Shown here: one piece after another, positions 43,414 to 52,409 of the stretch | Layout: the number at the start of each line of letters is the position of its first letter | Position numbering within the stretch: the first letter of the stretch is position 1 | NCBI GenBank assembly: GCA_035295745.1 | Contig: DATGIL010000057.1 | Coordinates: 1-64,000 of the forward strand | Length of the DNA: 64,000 nt | Direction of reading: 5' to 3' | From: JAIQFL01 sp035295745 | Lineage (GTDB): Bacteria > Acidobacteriota > Terriglobia > Bryobacterales > Bryobacteraceae | The notes under the pieces: model-generated | Seen by the model: only the letters and a program-made list of their open reading frames with translations | Database searches by the model: none | What the model was told of the DNA's origin: nothing | Program-made: the position numbers and the translations under genes

Positions 43414-44502
43414 TCACGCGCCATGTTCCGAGATTTTCAATAGCTCAATCAGATACTCTTTCCACACCACCGCGCGCGAGTGAGTGCCATGACCGCGCGT
43501 TTCCTCGCTGGTCGGAATCAGAATGTAGCGCCCATGCGCCACGCGCTTGATCTCGCGCTCGAGGATGCCTAACTCGGGCGGATTCACCTCGTCATCCGCC
43601 GAGTTGATTGCCCATAGGGGCGCCGCAATCTTCTCGAGATTGGGAGACGGATTATAGTCCGTCGAACAGTCATACTGATAGAGCATGTCGTTGGCATCGG
43701 TGCGCGATGCCCTCTGGCGCAGCGCGGCGACCGCCGCATCCGATTTATCATGAGTCGGATTCTGTTTGTGCAGTTGGAGCGGACTGCTGGTCATCATCCA
43801 AAGTGCGTATTGGGCCGCGATCAGCCCGTTGACCGGAGGACTCGTATACTCGCCGTTCTTCCACTCCGGGTCTCCCTTGATTGCCTGCATGATCATGGCG
43901 CGGAACATGCGATTCCGTCCGGCGATCTCCACTGGTGCGCTCGCCAGCGGCATCAGCGCGTCCATGAAATGGGGATACATTTCGCCCCACACCCAGGTAT
44001 GCATGGCGCCCATCGACGTACCCATCACCAGCCGCAGATGATCGACCCCGAGGCCGTCATGAAGCAGCAGGTAATCGGCGTGCACCATGTCGCCGTAATC
44101 GTAGTGCGGAAATTTCATGTGCATACCGTCGCTGGGCTTGCTGGATTTTCCGTGTCCGATCGCATCCGGCAAGATGATGTAGTGCGTGGAGACGTCCAAG
44201 GGCTGGCCTTTGCCGAACAACTCGCCGCCGAAACCGGCGCCCAGAAAGCCGCGACCATTTCCGCCGGTGCCATGCATAATAATTACGGCATTATTCACGT
44301 GACCCGCGGCGTCCCGAGTGGGTTTCCCTAAAGTCGTGTAATGGAGCCGCAATTCGGCGAGTTTTTCGCCGGAATTGAACTGAAAATCATGGGCGACCCA
44401 GTCACCCTCGACCGGTGGCGATGGAAATTGCGGGGTAGCTTGTTGCTGCGGCTGTGCCCAGCAGGCAGTACCCAGCAGCATCACGACGAGTGGACGGAAC
44501 AT
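43414..44502 (-). CDS. Secreted MetX-like alpha/beta hydrolase
   Basis: This 362-residue protein starts with a signal peptide (FRPLVVMLLGTACWAQ). The homoserine acetyltransferase-like fold follows: RLHYTTLGKP, NAVIIMHGTGGNGR, nucleophile elbow GTSMGAM, acid region INSADDEVNPPE and the catalytic His in RGHGTHS. Because it is exported and lacks the MetX GGS-specific context, it is probably a hydrolase rather than a methionine-synthesis enzyme. It stands alone; 286 bp without a recognised gene separate it from GNAT. Confidence 0.9.
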   Translation of the reverse strand: MFRPLVVMLLGTACWAQPQQQATPQFPSPPVEGDWVAHDFQFNSGEKLAELRLHYTTLGKPTRDAAGHVNNAVIIMHGTGGNGRGFLGAGFGGELFGKGQPLDVSTHYIILPDAIGHGKSSKPSDGMHMKFPHYDYGDMVHADYLLLHDGLGVDHLRLVMGTSMGAMHTWVWGEMYPHFMDALMPLASAPVEIAGRNRMFRAMIMQAIKGDPEWKNGEYTSPPVNGLIAAQYALWMMTSSPLQLHKQNPTHDKSDAAVAALRQRASRTDANDMLYQYDCSTDYNPSPNLEKIAAPLWAINSADDEVNPPELGILEREIKRVAHGRYILIPTSEETRGHGTHSRAVVWKEYLIELLKISEHGA

Positions 44503-44634
44503 AGGCAGAGCTTATCATTCTCCGCCGGGGTTTGGATGAGGCCACAGCAAAGAGGACGGAATTATCCGCAATCCCGTAGAATTCCAGGAACTCCCGGGGT
44601 CTTTGGTTGTGGACAACGCGGCAACAGTCGACTG

Positions 44635-45000
44635 CGGCAGGCTGCCGGACTGTAAGCCGGTTTCTGTACCCTTGCGGGCGGCGATCATTCCTCTTGGCCG
44701 CACATTACTGTGCGGCTCCAGCGACCTACCCGGAAGTCTGGCGGGGCGGGCAGCCCCTCCTCCCCTATTTGGTCTTGCTCCACGTGGGGTTTTCCCTGCC
44801 GGCGGAATTACTCCCGCCGCGGTGCGCTCTTACCGCACCATTTCACCCTTACCGCGCCTTGCGGCGAGGCGGTATATTTTCTGTGGCACTTTCCGTAGAA
44901 CCTTGCGGCTCCCCCGGCCGTTAGCCGGCACGTTGCCCTATGGAGACCGGACTTTCCTCCCCCGTTGCCGGGAGCGATCACCCGTCCGGCAGCCTTGCCG
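44635..45000 (-). ncRNA. rnpB: RNase P RNA (type A)
   Basis: On the minus strand the P1 arms AGGCTGCCGGAC (5') and GTCCGGCAGCCT (3') pair perfectly, with an outer CGGC/GCCG extension. Between them are the conserved GAGGAAAGTCCGG core near the 5' end, AGGGTGAAA and GTAAGAGC segments, and the 3' ACAGAAACCGGCTTACAG. Length is about 366 nt. This is the catalytic RNA that matures tRNA 5' ends. Confidence 0.96.
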
Positions 45001-45278
45001 TTGTCTATTGTCTCAATTTTGGCCGGCCTTTTGTACGGTGGAACACCACGTACCTGGAACTAACCCGCTGAAATTCTTGCAGATACCGCAGAATTCCGGT
45101 GTATTCTATTCTTAATTGCGCTTTTGGGCTCAATTGTGGGCCCCAGCCGGGAATTTGAGGTCTTCCTGGCACGCTGTGGAAGCTTAAAAACAAGCCTGCG
45201 TAGCAAGCGGCGAAGAGTGGCTTCCTTTGAGTTTCGGTTCTCGCACATGTGGACAAAGTTGAGGAGAGTTTGAAGACA

Positions 45279-48014
45279 ATGAAGAAACTAGCAGCGATAG
45301 GCGCGCTCGGGCTGATGGCGTCCTGTCTATTTGGTCAGGGGTTGAATACCGGTGGTCAAACGAAAGAGGATTGGGAGGAGATCAACTTTGAGTTCAACTC
45401 TTCAATCCTTTCAGACGGATATCCTAGCCTGCTGCGCCTCGCAGATTTGCTGACACAGCACAAAGATTATCGCGTCAAGGTCACCGGCCACACGGATTAT
45501 GTCGGCTCCGCACCTTACAACGACAAGCTGGCGCTCAAGCGCGCCGAGTCCGTCAAAGCGTTTCTGGTGAAGTACGGAGCTTCTCCAGATCAGATTTCGA
45601 CCGCTGGCGATGGCAAACGGGCACCGGAGGTCGATAACCGGACAAAAGAGGGACGCTTCATGAACCGCCGGGTTGTCCTGACGGTGACTGATGGTCAGGG
45701 CAAGGTCATCAAGGAGGGCGGAATCAACGACGTCCTTAATGCCCTTCAGGACTTCATGAAGAAGCAGGAAGAATGCTGCGCCCAGATCCTGAAACGGCTC
45801 GACAAACTGGACGACATTCTGGCTGCATTGAAAGCCCTGCAAGGGGACAACGATCGTCTGAAGGCAGAAGTGGCCGATCTGCGCAACCAGCACAACATGC
45901 TGCGTGATCAGGTGGCCGGCCTTCCCAAACCCCTCACCTCGCAGGAAACTCAAAATATTGCTCACACAGAAGCGGAAGGCGCCGCCAAGGGAGCTTTGGA
46001 AGAGGCGCAGAGGAGAAACAAGAAATTCTCCCTGTTGGGTCTGAATATCGGGCCGACCTTTGGTGCCGGACGAACGGGCGACTTCACGTTCAGCGGCCGC
46101 GGCCAGTTCTTCTCACCCTTCGGTGGAGATGGCACCCAGGCCGTACAAGCCCAGGGCGAATACATGTACTATCCCGGCCGCAAGGAAGGTCAGTTCGACC
46201 TCGGTCTCGTGAAGCGCTGGGGCAATGTGCAGGCAGGCTCGTTCGCGAGCGTCAAGTGGCTCGACCTGGGACAGTACAAGCAGGGCGGTTCGCTGGGTCA
46301 GGCCGCATTCCTGTTGGATTACGTCTTCAACGGTGGCCGCATCGGCGCGTTCGTCACTCGCGGATTCAAGAACTACGCAGTGTTGAACAGCGTGACTTTG
46401 GCGCCGGGTGCGTTCCTGCAAACCTATGCTCGCGTCGTCAACCAGCAAGGCGTGAACTTCCTGTTCGGCGCCTGGGGTGACGCACACATCGAAGGTGATT
46501 TGGCATACCTGCAACTGCGCGAGACCCACCATGCGCGTCCGGGCGCCAACCTCACTTTAGTTCAGCCGATCACGGAACACGTCGCTTTCACACTGGGCGG
46601 CGCCTACAACGAGTCTCTGGTTTCACCTGCCGGCAGCGGCGAACTCAAGTTCGGTATGCAAGTCGGCAACTTCGTGAAGGCCAGCGAATTCGCCAAGGTC
46701 ACCCATCCGATTCCGATGGATGTCCCGCGTATCCGTTACGAAATCGGCACGCGGCGCGTAGGCTCCAGCCCGCCGATCGCGGACGCCGGTCCGAATCAGA
46801 CGGGCGTGCCCGCCGGCACGATCACCCTCAACGGTTCCGGTTCGTCCGACCCTCTGGGCGAAACTCTGACCTACACGTGGACGCAGATCTCCGGTCCGAA
46901 CGTGGCGATCAACAACGCCAACCAGGCGATCGCGACCTTCACTGCAGCCGCCGGACAGAACTACAGCTTCCGGTTGACGGTGAAGAATACGGACGGCTTG
47001 TCCGCTTCGGCATCCACATCGGTATCGACCGCGTCTCCGGCAGCATTGCAGATCACTCTGTTCAGCGCCACGCCGGCCACTATCCAGCCGGGTCAGAGCT
47101 CGACGCTCACCTGGTCGGTACAGAACGCGACTTCGGTTAGCATCACTCCGGGCGTGGGCACTGTGGCTTCCTCCGGCTCGACCTCGGTCAGCCCGACGGC
47201 GACCACCACTTACACCCTGACAGCGAGCGGCGCGGGCGGAACAGTATCTGCCACCGTGACCGTCCAGGTTGGCCCGAATCCGACCGGTAACCCGCAGATC
47301 ATTCGGTTCGAAGCGAACCCAGTGAGCATCGCTCCTGGCGAGTCCTCGACGTTGAGCTGGACTACCACGGGCGCAGCCACTGTGACGATCTCGCCGACCG
47401 TCGGCAGTGTGACGGTCAACGGCAGCACGACAGTGACGCCGAGCGTGACCACGACTTACACCTTGACCGCTACGAGCAGCGATGGCCACTCGGTAAGCGC
47501 TCCGGTACAGGTAGTGGTGGCGCCTGCCAAAGTCCCGCAGATCCTGACCTTCGTAGCTAACCCGCAGACGATCGACGCGGGCCAGAGCTCGCAGTTGTGC
47601 TGGCAGGTGAGCGGCGCGACTAACATCCAGATCGATCCTGGCGTCGGTTCCAACCTCAACGCCAACGATTGCGCTACGGTGAAACCGAGCGTGACGACGA
47701 CCTACACCCTGACCGCGACGAACGCCACCGGCACCATCAAGGCGAACGTAACGGTGAATGTGGGTGCGGTTCGCATCACGTCCTTCACTGCCAACCCGGT
47801 GACCTCGACGGCAGCCGGCAACCCGGTGGTCCTGTCGTGGACGACGGAGAATGCATCCTCCGTGGTGCTGGTCGGCAGCGAACTTGGCCCGCAGAACTTG
47901 CCAGTCAATGGCAGCTTCACGGTCAATCCAATTACGAACTCGATCTACACGTTGACGGCCTACGGTCCTGGAGGCCAGACGGTAAGCGTCACCATATCGG
48001 TGTTCGTCAGGTAG
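45279..48014 (+). CDS. OmpA-domain surface protein with beta-barrel-like middle, PKD and Ig-like repeats
   Basis: The ATG at 45279 with GAGGAGA upstream begins a 911-residue protein with a signal peptide (KKLAAIGALGLMASCLFGQ). An OmpA peptidoglycan-binding domain comes first (INFEFNSSILSDGYPSL, VTGHTDYVGSAPYNDKLALKRAESV), then a coiled coil (ILKRLDKLDDILAALKAL), a ~250-residue beta-rich region, a PKD-like domain (PIADAGPNQTGVPAGTITLN) and four Ig-like repeats of about 75 residues ending near IYTLTAYG. The order, with the OmpA domain N-terminal, is unusual. A role in envelope anchoring and surface display is inferred. A terminator follows. Confidence 0.88.
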   Translation: MKKLAAIGALGLMASCLFGQGLNTGGQTKEDWEEINFEFNSSILSDGYPSLLRLADLLTQHKDYRVKVTGHTDYVGSAPYNDKLALKRAESVKAFLVKYGASPDQISTAGDGKRAPEVDNRTKEGRFMNRRVVLTVTDGQGKVIKEGGINDVLNALQDFMKKQEECCAQILKRLDKLDDILAALKALQGDNDRLKAEVADLRNQHNMLRDQVAGLPKPLTSQETQNIAHTEAEGAAKGALEEAQRRNKKFSLLGLNIGPTFGAGRTGDFTFSGRGQFFSPFGGDGTQAVQAQGEYMYYPGRKEGQFDLGLVKRWGNVQAGSFASVKWLDLGQYKQGGSLGQAAFLLDYVFNGGRIGAFVTRGFKNYAVLNSVTLAPGAFLQTYARVVNQQGVNFLFGAWGDAHIEGDLAYLQLRETHHARPGANLTLVQPITEHVAFTLGGAYNESLVSPAGSGELKFGMQVGNFVKASEFAKVTHPIPMDVPRIRYEIGTRRVGSSPPIADAGPNQTGVPAGTITLNGSGSSDPLGETLTYTWTQISGPNVAINNANQAIATFTAAAGQNYSFRLTVKNTDGLSASASTSVSTASPAALQITLFSATPATIQPGQSSTLTWSVQNATSVSITPGVGTVASSGSTSVSPTATTTYTLTASGAGGTVSATVTVQVGPNPTGNPQIIRFEANPVSIAPGESSTLSWTTTGAATVTISPTVGSVTVNGSTTVTPSVTTTYTLTATSSDGHSVSAPVQVVVAPAKVPQILTFVANPQTIDAGQSSQLCWQVSGATNIQIDPGVGSNLNANDCATVKPSVTTTYTLTATNATGTIKANVTVNVGAVRITSFTANPVTSTAAGNPVVLSWTTENASSVVLVGSELGPQNLPVNGSFTVNPITNSIYTLTAYGPGGQTVSVTISVFVR
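47052..48008 (+). repeat. Four tandem Ig-like repeats within the surface protein
   Basis: Units start near 47052, 47298, 47538 and 47772, each encoding (I)xxFxANPxxIxxGxSSxLxW...TTTYTLTA. The TTTYTLTA coding stretch is nearly identical in the first three. The third unit alone has two Cys (LCW and DCAT). Confidence 0.85.
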
Positions 48015-48040
48015 CGGTAGACCCAGTATAGAAGTGGAAG

Positions 48041-48072
48041 CCGGGCGGCCTTCGGGTCGCCCGGTTTTTTTT
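48041..48072 (+). terminator. Rho-independent terminator after the OmpA/Ig-like gene
   Basis: CCGGGCG...CGCCCGG stem around a TTCGGG loop, followed by eight T. Confidence 0.93.
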
Positions 48073-48199
48073 GGTTCGGGCGGTTCGTGGTCGTGCGAGG
48101 AATCCGGTAAAAGCTCAGAGGGCCGATCTTGACCGCGGGCGAGCGGCAGCCGGTCTGGAACGTGTATCAACGACGGAACTACCAGGGCGCTGGCCTCTG

Positions 48200-48570
48200 A
48201 CGGTTACGGCTGTCCTGGCCGCCACGGTAAGGGGCTGCTCCGTCGATATCGGTGTGAGCTGCCGGTCTGGATCGCCGAGCATCTCGGCAGTCGACCTCGG
48301 TTGAGGATCTCGCCCACCGCATGTCGATGAGCGTGCGGAGACTTCGAGCGCGTGTTTACTCGCGAGGTCGGCAGTTCGTCATGGCAGGACGTGGTGCAAA
48401 TGCGCGTGGAGGCGGCACGCCGCCAGCTCGAACGAACCCGATTGGGGTCTAAAGCATGTGGCCTCGTCCGTCGGATTTGGCAGCGTCGACGTAATGCGTC
48501 GCGGGTTCGTCCGGCTCTTGGGGATCACTCCGCGACTCTATCGAGTTCGCCGGAAATTCGATCTCCGGCT
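48200..48570 (+). pseudogene. AraC/GlxA-family regulator, C-terminal HTH remnant
   Basis: In several frames the plus strand spells the C-terminal AraC HTH of GlxA-like regulators: ELPVWIAEHL, VEDLAHRMSMSVR, FERVFTREVG, QMRVEAARRQLERT, then VASSVGFGSVDVMRRGFVRL and LGITPRLYRVRRKF. At least three frame changes are needed to join them, and the amidotransferase-like N-terminal half is missing. It is a decayed gene just upstream of padR; a frame of the remnant runs into the PadR gene by chance. Confidence 0.8.
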
Positions 48571-48594
48571 GACTGTCATTTTTCTGTTGATTAC

Positions 48595-48628
48595 CTACAG
48601 GGAATCGGCTACACTCCTGTAGATTCCC
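48595..48628. promoter_or_regulatory. Candidate PadR operator (nested inverted repeats)
   Basis: CTACAGG (48595-48601) pairs with CCTGTAG (48616-48622), and GGGAATC (48600-48606) pairs with GATTCCC (48622-48628). The block ends 2 bp before the PadR ATG and probably mediates autoregulation. Confidence 0.55.
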
Positions 48629-48630
48629 AA

Positions 48631-49002
48631 ATGAAGAGCCAGCCACCCGAAAAAGCCGATGTCCTGCAGGGCACCCTGATCCTCCTCGTACTGCGAACAC
48701 TGGAGGCCCTCGGACCGCTTCACGGCTACGGAATCGCCCGCCGCATCGAGCAGATCAGCGGAGAGTTGTTGCAACTCAACCAGGGGACGCTCTATCCCGC
48801 GTTGCTGCGCATGGAACAGGAAGGGTGGATCACGGCGAAATGGGGCGCATCCGAGAAGAATCGCAAGGCGAAGTTCTACTCCATCAGCGCGTCTGGCCGA
48901 AGGCAGCTTGCGCGCGAAACCGATGACTGGAAGCGTATGTCCTCCACCATCGAGCGCTTTCTCGGACCGATTCCGGATGCTTTACCGGAGAAGCTCTCAT
49001 GA
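48631..49002 (+). CDS. PadR family transcriptional regulator
   Basis: The ATG at 48631 gives a 123-residue winged-helix protein with the PadR core: DVLQGTLILLVLRTLEALGPLHGYGIARRIEQIS, LNQGTLYPALLRMEQEGWI and the wing KAKFYSISASGRRQL. In Acidobacteria PadR genes of this type regularly precede ADOP permeases; here the stop overlaps the permease ATG by 4 nt. It probably represses its own operon through the adjacent inverted repeats. Confidence 0.95.
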   Translation: MKSQPPEKADVLQGTLILLVLRTLEALGPLHGYGIARRIEQISGELLQLNQGTLYPALLRMEQEGWITAKWGASEKNRKAKFYSISASGRRQLARETDDWKRMSSTIERFLGPIPDALPEKLS

Positions 49003-51650
49003 GTTGGCCGAGGGTCTTTGCCGCGCGGCTTCGAGGTCTCTTTATTCGGAACCGCGCGGAATGCGAGCTGGAAAATGAGGTCAGCTTTCACCTCGAGATG
49101 TTGATCGAGGACAACCTGCGCGCTGGAATGAAGCCGGCCGAAGCCCGCCGTGCGGCGATGCGCAGCTTTGGAGGAGTCGAGGTCATGAAGGAAACCTACC
49201 GGGAATTGCGCACGTTCGGATCAATCGAATCCCTTGCCCGCGACTTCCGTTACGCTCTGCGCGCGATGCACAAGAGTCCTGGCTTTACCATGGTGGTGGT
49301 GATCTGCCTGGCGCTCGGAATCGGCGCCAACACGGCCATCTTCAGCCTGATAGACGCCGCGCTCCTGCGCATGTTGCCGGTAGCTCAACCCGAGCGGTTG
49401 GTCATCATGCGAAGCGTCACCCAGCGCGGCCGGCAAGCCATCACCTTCTCTTATCCGGCCTACGCTTACCTGCGCGCCCACACCCGTTCTGCGGAGATCT
49501 TCGCTTACGACCGCATTGCTCTGAACCTGAGTGCTGGTGGATTCACGGACGCTCCTTCGGGCGAACTCGTCTCGGACAATTTCTTCGCCGTCCTGGGCGT
49601 GCGACCGGTGATCGGCCGCGCGATCGCGCCGAAGGATGAGGCTACCGCCGTTATCAGTTACCGCTACTGGCAGAGCCGCTTCCATGGAGACCCCGAAATG
49701 GTGGGGCGCACTCTGGCTTTGAACGGTCTGCCGTTCACGGTAATCGGCATCGCCCCGCCGGAATTCTTTGGCGTCGAAGTCGGAAGCTCGCCGGACGTCT
49801 ACGTTCCGCTCACCATGTGCGACCGCCTGTCTCCAGGCCCGCCCCGTCTCGAACTGTCCAACAGTTTCTGGCTGCAGACGATGGCGCGCCTGGCGCCGGG
49901 AGCCACTCCCACGCAGGCGAAAGCGGAAATGGACGTGATCTACTACCAAAGCCTCACCGACCAGGTGCGCAGTCTTCGCCCCGGAACTTTGGACTTCCTC
50001 CGCAAGCGCCAGATCGAGATCGCGGAAGGCGCCAAAGGGCAATCTCGCCTCCGGCGGGACTTCGGTACGCCGCTCGTCGTGCTGATGACGGTGGTCGGGC
50101 TGGTGCTTCTGATCGCCTGCGCGAACGTGGCGAACCTGCTGCTCTCCCGTGCCGCCGTACGCCGCAAGGAAATCGCGGTGCGGCTCGCACTGGGCGCCGG
50201 TCGCGCCAGGCTGATGAGACAGTTTCTCACTGAAAGCATCACGCTTTCGATCGCCGGAGGCCTGCTCGGTCTTCTCTTCGCCAACTGGAGTGCGGGTGCC
50301 CTTTCCGGTTTTCTCTCCAAGAGCTTTCTGGATGTGGCTCCGAACGCACACGTCTTCGCCTTCACGCTGGCAATATCGCTCCTCACCGGCCTGATATTCG
50401 GCTGCGCGCCTGCCCTGCAGGCGACGCGGCCCGATGTGATACCGGCATTGAAGAACGAGACCGCGGTGGCAACCTCCGGAAAGCTGCTGACCCTGGGCCG
50501 CCTCCTGGTAGTGGGTCAAGTCGCCATCTCGATGCTATTGCTCATCGGCGCCGGCCTGTTCATTCGCACGCTCGCCAACTTGCGAAACGTCGATATGGGT
50601 TTTCGCACGGGCCAGATCTTGCTCGTCTCCCTGAATCCGGGTCTGAGCCGGTACACTCCCGAACGCACACTCGCTTTCTACGATCAGTTGCTGGATAAGG
50701 TCCGCGCCTTGCCCGGTGTCGGCTCAGCCGCGCTGGCGGACATGCCTCTGCTGGGCGGCGCGCATGTCGACGGATTGTCGGTGGAAGGACATACCGCTCG
50801 CCAGGGCGAGGATCTCGGCGTGAGCGTCAAGACGGTTAGTCCCCGCTTCTTCGAAACCATGGGCATACCTTTGCACCTGGGCCGCGATTTTTCGGAGTTG
50901 GACAGGATCAGCGCGCAAAAAGTCGCCATCATCAACGAGTCCATCGCCCGCGAGTTCTTTGACGGCGGGAACCCGATTGGAAGGCATATCGGACTCGGCG
51001 GTCCGACGGACATGGAGATTGTGGGCGTCATCGCGGATACGAAATACAATGGCATCCGAGATCCTATACCGAATACCATCTACCTGCCGGCCGGCCAAGG
51101 CGAAACATTGTCGGCCGCACGCACGCTGCATGTCAGCGCCCTGACCGACTCTGCCAACCTCGCGGCAGCTGTACGCCATGAGATCCAGGCGTTGGACCCC
51201 AATCTCCCAGCCAAGATAGTTCGGTTCTCCGACCTGGTGGATGAACGTCTGGTGCAGGAACGGCTCGTCGCCACGCTTTCTGGATTTTTCGGCGCCTTAG
51301 CCCTTCTGTTGGCTGCCGTGGGGCTCTACGGCGTGATGGCTTATGCCGTCCAGCGGCGAACGCGCGAAATCGGCATCCGGATGTCGATGGGCGCAGAACG
51401 GTCGCAAGTGTTGTGGATGGTCGCCCGAGAGGCGTTTGGATTGATCATCGCTGGCGTGGTCCTGGGTCTGCCGGTCGCTTTGGCTGCGTCCCGCCTGGTC
51501 TCGTCGATGTTGTTCGGCCTTACCGTCACCGATCCAAGTACCATTGTGGCGGCGACCCTGCTCCTGCTAATTGCCGGCCAACTGGCCGCATTCCTTCCGG
51601 CATATCGGGCATCGCGCGTCGATCCCATGGTCGCACTGAGATACGAGTGA
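48999..51650 (+). CDS. ADOP family duplicated orphan ABC permease
   Basis: This 883-residue protein has a short N-terminal ADOP segment (ECELENEVSFHLEMLIEDNLRAGM), then two copies of a MacB_PCD-FtsX unit. The first helix follows FTMVVVICLALGIGANTAIFSLIDAALLR; FtsX segments occur at about residues 370-490 and 770-880 (GVMAYAVQRRTREIGIRMSMG, SRVDPMVALRYE). Eight membrane helices are expected. No ATPase gene is adjacent. Such permeases are abundant in Acidobacteria and of unknown substrate. It is coupled to padR by a 4-nt overlap. Confidence 0.95.
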   Translation: MSWPRVFAARLRGLFIRNRAECELENEVSFHLEMLIEDNLRAGMKPAEARRAAMRSFGGVEVMKETYRELRTFGSIESLARDFRYALRAMHKSPGFTMVVVICLALGIGANTAIFSLIDAALLRMLPVAQPERLVIMRSVTQRGRQAITFSYPAYAYLRAHTRSAEIFAYDRIALNLSAGGFTDAPSGELVSDNFFAVLGVRPVIGRAIAPKDEATAVISYRYWQSRFHGDPEMVGRTLALNGLPFTVIGIAPPEFFGVEVGSSPDVYVPLTMCDRLSPGPPRLELSNSFWLQTMARLAPGATPTQAKAEMDVIYYQSLTDQVRSLRPGTLDFLRKRQIEIAEGAKGQSRLRRDFGTPLVVLMTVVGLVLLIACANVANLLLSRAAVRRKEIAVRLALGAGRARLMRQFLTESITLSIAGGLLGLLFANWSAGALSGFLSKSFLDVAPNAHVFAFTLAISLLTGLIFGCAPALQATRPDVIPALKNETAVATSGKLLTLGRLLVVGQVAISMLLLIGAGLFIRTLANLRNVDMGFRTGQILLVSLNPGLSRYTPERTLAFYDQLLDKVRALPGVGSAALADMPLLGGAHVDGLSVEGHTARQGEDLGVSVKTVSPRFFETMGIPLHLGRDFSELDRISAQKVAIINESIAREFFDGGNPIGRHIGLGGPTDMEIVGVIADTKYNGIRDPIPNTIYLPAGQGETLSAARTLHVSALTDSANLAAAVRHEIQALDPNLPAKIVRFSDLVDERLVQERLVATLSGFFGALALLLAAVGLYGVMAYAVQRRTREIGIRMSMGAERSQVLWMVAREAFGLIIAGVVLGLPVALAASRLVSSMLFGLTVTDPSTIVAATLLLLIAGQLAAFLPAYRASRVDPMVALRYE

Positions 51651-51690
51651 TCCAGAGGCGGGGCGGATCCGAAGACCCGCCCGGCGCGTT

Positions 51691-52050
51691 TTACTTTTTA
51701 GGATTTAGCTTGAGATTGACGATGGCTTCCTTGCGTGAATCGAAGGAACTGAGGGTCTTGGTACCGCTCGAGGCACCCTGGAAATCGGCACGTAACTCGT
51801 AATCGACATCGGGGCTCAGCCCCAGAAAATAATAAGTACCGTCCTCCTTCGTAATGAAGGAACGAACCTGGAGAGTCTTCGTGTTTTTCAATTGCACGAC
51901 TGCGCCGGTTACCGCCTGATCATCGGTGGCATGCACGGCGCCTTTCACGCTGCGATTCTGCTCCTCGCCTTTTTTCTTGTTCTGGGCGAACCCGGACGGC
52001 ACGCCGGCCAGAAGAACGACCGCCAACAAAACCAGCCAGATTCTGCGCAT
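51691..52050 (-). CDS. Small secreted carboxypeptidase-regulatory-like protein
   Basis: The ATG at 52050 with GGGGGAG just upstream yields a 119-residue protein with a signal peptide (RIWLVLLAVVLLAGVPSGFAQ), a Lys/Glu-rich linker (NKKKGEEQNRSVKG) and one transthyretin-like CarboxypepD_reg domain (HATDDQAVTGAVVQLKNTKT, EDGTYYFLGLSPDVDYEL). Likely an exported binding or scaffold module; function unknown. Confidence 0.85.
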   Translation of the reverse strand: MRRIWLVLLAVVLLAGVPSGFAQNKKKGEEQNRSVKGAVHATDDQAVTGAVVQLKNTKTLQVRSFITKEDGTYYFLGLSPDVDYELRADFQGASSGTKTLSSFDSRKEAIVNLKLNPKK

Positions 52051-52111
52051 TTGCTCCCCCTGATATATCGACGCCGATCCAGGCGCGTCTGTTACGGACA
52101 TTTCCGGAACC

Positions 52112-52330
52112 TTATTTCCAGTCCTCGTCGGATTCCTCTTCCTCCTCTTCCAGGAAATCGTCTTCTTCTTCGTCTTCTTCCTCGAGCTCTTCCGCCGACT
52201 CCAATTCCAAAGGACCGGTGCTCACCACCTTAAGGTCTGCGCCGCATTCATCGCAACTGATGGCGTCGCCCTCGTCTACATCCTCTTCATCGACATCGAT
52301 TGAGCCTTCGCATACCGGACATGTGACCAT
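52112..52330 (-). CDS. LysW-like zinc-ribbon acidic protein
   Basis: This 72-residue protein matches the LysW/ArgW amino-group carrier: MVTCPVCEGSIDVDEEDVDEGDAI, then CDECGADLKVVSTGPLELE, with two CxxC pairs for one zinc and a long acidic tail. Carrier proteins of this family end in EDWGE, whose terminal Glu forms the isopeptide with the substrate amino group; here the end is DEDWK. A stretch of 11 acidic residues precedes it. No lysine or arginine biosynthesis genes are adjacent. It may be a family member with another role. Confidence 0.8.
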   Translation of the reverse strand: MVTCPVCEGSIDVDEEDVDEGDAISCDECGADLKVVSTGPLELESAEELEEEDEEEDDFLEEEEEESDEDWK

Positions 52331-52409
52331 GAAATTCCTCCCGAAATATTACTGTTATACGATAGACTGGCGTAATTGCAACTCCCCTTTTAGACTGAGA
52401 TGCGTTTTT

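Noticed and set aside
48352..49002. A single 216-residue protein fusing AraC-like residues to PadR
   Set aside because: The first ~93 residues are a remnant frame; the PadR family starts at the ATG 48631, right after the operator-like repeats.
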